Of a DNA stretch of 16,642 nucleotides, positions 14,118 through 16,642 are shown piece after piece. This DNA is from JADHUC01 sp964617665 (GTDB lineage Bacteria; Planctomycetota; Planctomycetia; Pirellulales; Pirellulaceae), in contig CAZUAH010000298.1 in NCBI GenBank assembly GCA_964617665.1, positions 1-16,642 on the forward strand. The letters are read 5' to 3'. The position numbers and the translations under genes are program-made. The first letter of the stretch is position 1. The number at the start of each line of letters is the position of its first letter. The notes under the pieces were generated by a model. The model ran no database searches. It was not told the DNA's origin and worked only from the letters and a program-made list of their open reading frames with translations.

Positions 14118-16642
14118 CTACCGGCCGGTGAAACACAGAACGTTGCCGCCAGCGGTGGACAGGAACAGCCGACCGTCGGCCGCACTCATTCCGTCGAGGA
14201 CGGGAGGCGTATCGAGTTGATACTCGGCCAACACGCTGCCGTCGTCGCTGTCGATTGACAGCAATGTGCTGCCTTGTTTTCCTTCGTAGGCCGCCCAGGG
14301 CTCCTCCGAATCGACCGTGTCCGGTGTACCCGCTGCGAAAAGCGTCTCGCCGGCCAAGACTAGTGAAGTCACTCGTATAGGTATGCGGATAGACCAGCGT
14401 TTTCCGCTCGGTTGCTTTTTCTTGCTTGACGGTTTTGCGCTTGGTCGGGCGCCGCGAGTTGCGGTCGACTCACGGTTGACGGCCAACAACTCGTAGCCGC
14501 GTGACGCTGGCTTGAAGAATCCGCCGTTGTCGCTGGCTGAGTCCCTCGCTCTAACGCCATAGACCGCGTTGGCATCAAAGACAAAGTACTCCGCGTATGG
14601 CTTGTCGTTCAAATGCCAACGAGTACGACTGAACCAGCTATCGTCCAGGAGACCGCCCGTGGAGCGAAGCGGTCCTCCGTTCTCTTGCGTCTCCTTCGAC
14701 GGAAACACTTTATGCCGACGCATATAGATCGAATCGCCATGACTGACCAGGATGTCCGAAAGCAGGCCATAGTCTTTCGTTTGGTCGCGCCCGATGTCGA
14801 CATCCATCGCGTACGATGTGGCGATCCGCTCTTCAGACAGCATCTTTCCAGTCCGCGCATCAACCGAACAGGCGAGAATTCCTCCATCCACAAACGAAGA
14901 GCGTCCGGCGGTGAAGTAAACAACGCCGTCCCGAACCAGGACGCTTCCGTGAACGGGCCATGCGGATTCGATTCCGTCGAAGGCGCCTACGAGTCGCTGT
15001 TCCGGGGCGCCGCGAAAACGCCAGACGAGTTCCCCATCGGACAAACGCACGTTGTACACGCAGCCGTCCGCGCAGCCGAAATACGCTTGGCCCTGATAGA
15101 TTGTCGGCGGCGTATCCACTCGGCCGTTCGCGGTGAATCGCCATTTTGGCTTTCCGTCGCCGGCATCAAAGGCCAAGACTTCATGCGAATCGACATTGGC
15201 CACCATGACGGTGTCACCAACGGCAACGCAACTGGTCGGCTTCCCTCCAACATCCACTTCCCACGCCTTCTTCAACTCGGCAGGCAGGGGCGACGTCGTG
15301 GTCCCACTTCGCTCCGCATCATGGCGATACATGGGCCAAGATGAAGGCGGAAGGCTGGAGGCTGAAGACTGAAGGTCGAATGCACCGTACGCGGGGCCCT
15401 TCTCCAGTCGTATTTCACTCTTTGACTCTTCGACATTCCGACCTGTCGACTCTGCCTCTGGCGCTAAAGCCACGAAGCCGTTTAGTTTCGCGCTGATGTA
15501 ACAGTTACAGGGATGAGGCGTCGCATACACCAAACCGTTGCAGGGAATCGCGCCCAGACGGCACGTGCCGCGGACCCAGTGGTTCAATTGTGCTTCGTCA
15601 CGGTTCCAGGGCAGGAATTCGAGTCCTCGATAGCTCGTCATCATGAAGCGCGATGTGGCTTTGTTTCGGTAGCAACGATGATGGTGCCCGTCGTTGAACG
15701 CGTTGAAGTTCGAGGTCTTTCGACGGACATCACCAGTGGCAGGATCAAGGCCCACCACGAATGTGCTCTTCGAGTCGACCCAGGATTCTCCAGTCGCCAA
15801 GTCGGCCGCGGATCTGGGTCGCGCCTCGCGTGCATTCCGCGGTCCGCCCTGGTAGTCATGGACCCACACGAGTCCGTCGACGACGAACACGTCGGCCGGA
15901 TGCCCCCACCCCCACGAAGCGCACGGCCGATTCCACAATTCGCCTCCGGTCCGTGCGTCAAACGCGTGCAAGCGGCCTCGTATCTCGCGCCAGTCGATAG
16001 AACGATCGGGATTCAGTTGAGCGAAGAAGAGGAAGCCGCCGTGATACACCAGCGAGCACATGTCGGTGATGCGAATGTTGTACCGCATCTTGTTCTCGGG
16101 GACCTCAGGCCGGTCCGCCCGCCAGACTTCGTGGCCGTCCTCCAAATCCAGGCTGACAATCCGGTCTCCGTCGACGAAGAGCACCCGGCCGTCGCCTATG
16201 CACATCGACAGATGACTGATGCGATCCATCGAGCCCGTCTTGGACCGCAGCCCCACGTAGTCGCCCACCCTCCAGAGCATCTTGCCACTTTCAACGTCGA
16301 TGGCGGCCACCCATTTCCGAACCGGCGACTCGTCCACCTCGCCGCGCCGGTCGGCTGAAGCCCCGCCGGGCTGCTGTCGAGCTTTGTTCAGGGCGACGAT
16401 CAAACGTCCTTCGTGACAAAGGACTTCGTCGGTGAATTCCGTCCCTTCGAACGTACGCCGCACCTCGCCGGTCGCCGCATCCAATTCGGTAAGCGGAGCG
16501 TTGAAGCCGAGCGTGACGTAGACGCGATCGCCCACGGCAACCAATCGTCGAGGAATGTGAGTGGGCACCGTAAAACGGCACGTCCATTCGGCGCTCCACG
16601 TCTTCCATCCCCACCGCGGAATCGGCTTGCGCCACAACAGCA
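14118..16642 (-). CDS. Large PQQ-binding-like beta-propeller repeat protein, 5' end beyond the window
   Basis: The frame is open through the right edge. The first possible in-window start, a TTG at 16637, is not credible because the codons before it (LLWRKPIPRW) continue the protein, so any signal peptide is off-window. About 840 residues are visible, made of PQQ-type blades with the pattern LDAATGE-x-x-W: LTELDAATGEVRRTFEG, DVESGKMLWRVGD, LDLEDGHEVWRAD, FDARTGGELWNRP, AFDAGDGKPKWRF and LSDGELVWRFRG. There appear to be two propellers. The first ends near the TPHPCNCYISAKLNGFVALAP block, and the second begins at SSWPMYRHDAERSGTT, after a Ser/Glu-rich linker. The ending GRLFLSTAGGNVLCFTG is the planctomycete norm. 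Such proteins are exported and may be quinoprotein dehydrogenases or structural scaffolds; no enzymatic residue assignment is safe. The gene is convergent with the activase gene and so is separately transcribed. Confidence 0.88.
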   Translation of the reverse strand, partial: LLWRKPIPRWGWKTWSAEWTCRFTVPTHIPRRLVAVGDRVYVTLGFNAPLTELDAATGEVRRTFEGTEFTDEVLCHEGRLIVALNKARQQPGGASADRRGEVDESPVRKWVAAIDVESGKMLWRVGDYVGLRSKTGSMDRISHLSMCIGDGRVLFVDGDRIVSLDLEDGHEVWRADRPEVPENKMRYNIRITDMCSLVYHGGFLFFAQLNPDRSIDWREIRGRLHAFDARTGGELWNRPCASWGWGHPADVFVVDGLVWVHDYQGGPRNAREARPRSAADLATGESWVDSKSTFVVGLDPATGDVRRKTSNFNAFNDGHHHRCYRNKATSRFMMTSYRGLEFLPWNRDEAQLNHWVRGTCRLGAIPCNGLVYATPHPCNCYISAKLNGFVALAPEAESTGRNVEESKSEIRLEKGPAYGAFDLQSSASSLPPSSWPMYRHDAERSGTTTSPLPAELKKAWEVDVGGKPTSCVAVGDTVMVANVDSHEVLAFDAGDGKPKWRFTANGRVDTPPTIYQGQAYFGCADGCVYNVRLSDGELVWRFRGAPEQRLVGAFDGIESAWPVHGSVLVRDGVVYFTAGRSSFVDGGILACSVDARTGKMLSEERIATSYAMDVDIGRDQTKDYGLLSDILVSHGDSIYMRRHKVFPSKETQENGGPLRSTGGLLDDSWFSRTRWHLNDKPYAEYFVFDANAVYGVRARDSASDNGGFFKPASRGYELLAVNRESTATRGARPSAKPSSKKKQPSGKRWSIRIPIRVTSLVLAGETLFAAGTPDTVDSEEPWAAYEGKQGSTLLSIDSDDGSVLAEYQLDTPPVLDGMSAADGRLFLSTAGGNVLCFTGR
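15343..15377. repeat. Five degenerate GAAGGCT heptamers inside the propeller gene linker
   Basis: Units are gaaggcg, gaaggct, ggaggct, gaagact and gaaggtc in exact 7-bp register on the plus strand. The gene runs on the minus strand, and this segment encodes part of the linker FDLQSSASSLPPSS between the two propellers. Tandem GAAGGCT-type DNA is, from memory, common between planctomycete genes; its presence inside a coding frame is unusual. Confidence 0.6.

Noticed and set aside
16635..16637. TTG as the start codon of the propeller gene
   Set aside because: The frame is open and protein-like up to the window edge, and the protein lacks its leader, so the gene simply continues outside.

Overview
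The window looks like a chromosomal segment of a heterotrophic planctomycete (Pirellulales-like; lineage inferred, not proven). The evidence is the company of families: a sialate O-acetylesterase-type (SASA) esterase, a Tat-exported Gfo/Idh/MocA oxidoreductase, a tandem DUF1080 protein, an exported sugar isomerase-like TIM barrel, a beta-helix protein, an HzsA-like cytochrome and a large PQQ-type beta-propeller protein. Membrane proteins with the FTLR-TLF leader motif point the same way. G+C is moderately high and good Shine-Dalgarno sites precede most genes.

Left block (1-5619): the 3' part of a SASA esterase gene (+) converges on a Gfo/Idh/MocA oxidoreductase gene (-). That gene is divergent, across about 240 bp, from a + strand run: tandem DUF1080 protein, Tat-leader sugar isomerase/epimerase-like protein, right-handed beta-helix protein. 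Oxidoreductase, 3-keto-glycoside hydrolase family and isomerase together suggest redox-assisted (3-keto) glycoside breakdown. All of these proteins carry export signals, which places the pathway outside the cytoplasm.

Middle block (about 5620-8018): a debris zone. It holds a hairpin repeat, a chimeric remnant that joins a piece of a planctomycete FAD-dependent oxidoreductase to the tail of a leucine-rich-repeat protein, a multi-pass membrane protein with an internally duplicated leader motif, and a small membrane-protein reading frame interrupted by an approximately 80-bp inverted-repeat element.

Right block (7998-16642): an exported cytochrome-like protein related to the alpha subunit of hydrazine synthase, then a glycyl radical enzyme (GRE), then its radical-SAM activase, which overlaps the GRE gene by 4 nt. 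Facing them is a PQQ-type beta-propeller gene that runs off the right edge. The most striking point is that the GRE has a textbook twin-arginine leader behind a good ribosome binding site, while the activase has none. An exported or membrane-tethered GRE would be unusual, and the HzsA-like/GRE/activase set is the best candidate here for an undescribed system.

No tRNA, rRNA, CRISPR array or intact insertion sequence was recognised.
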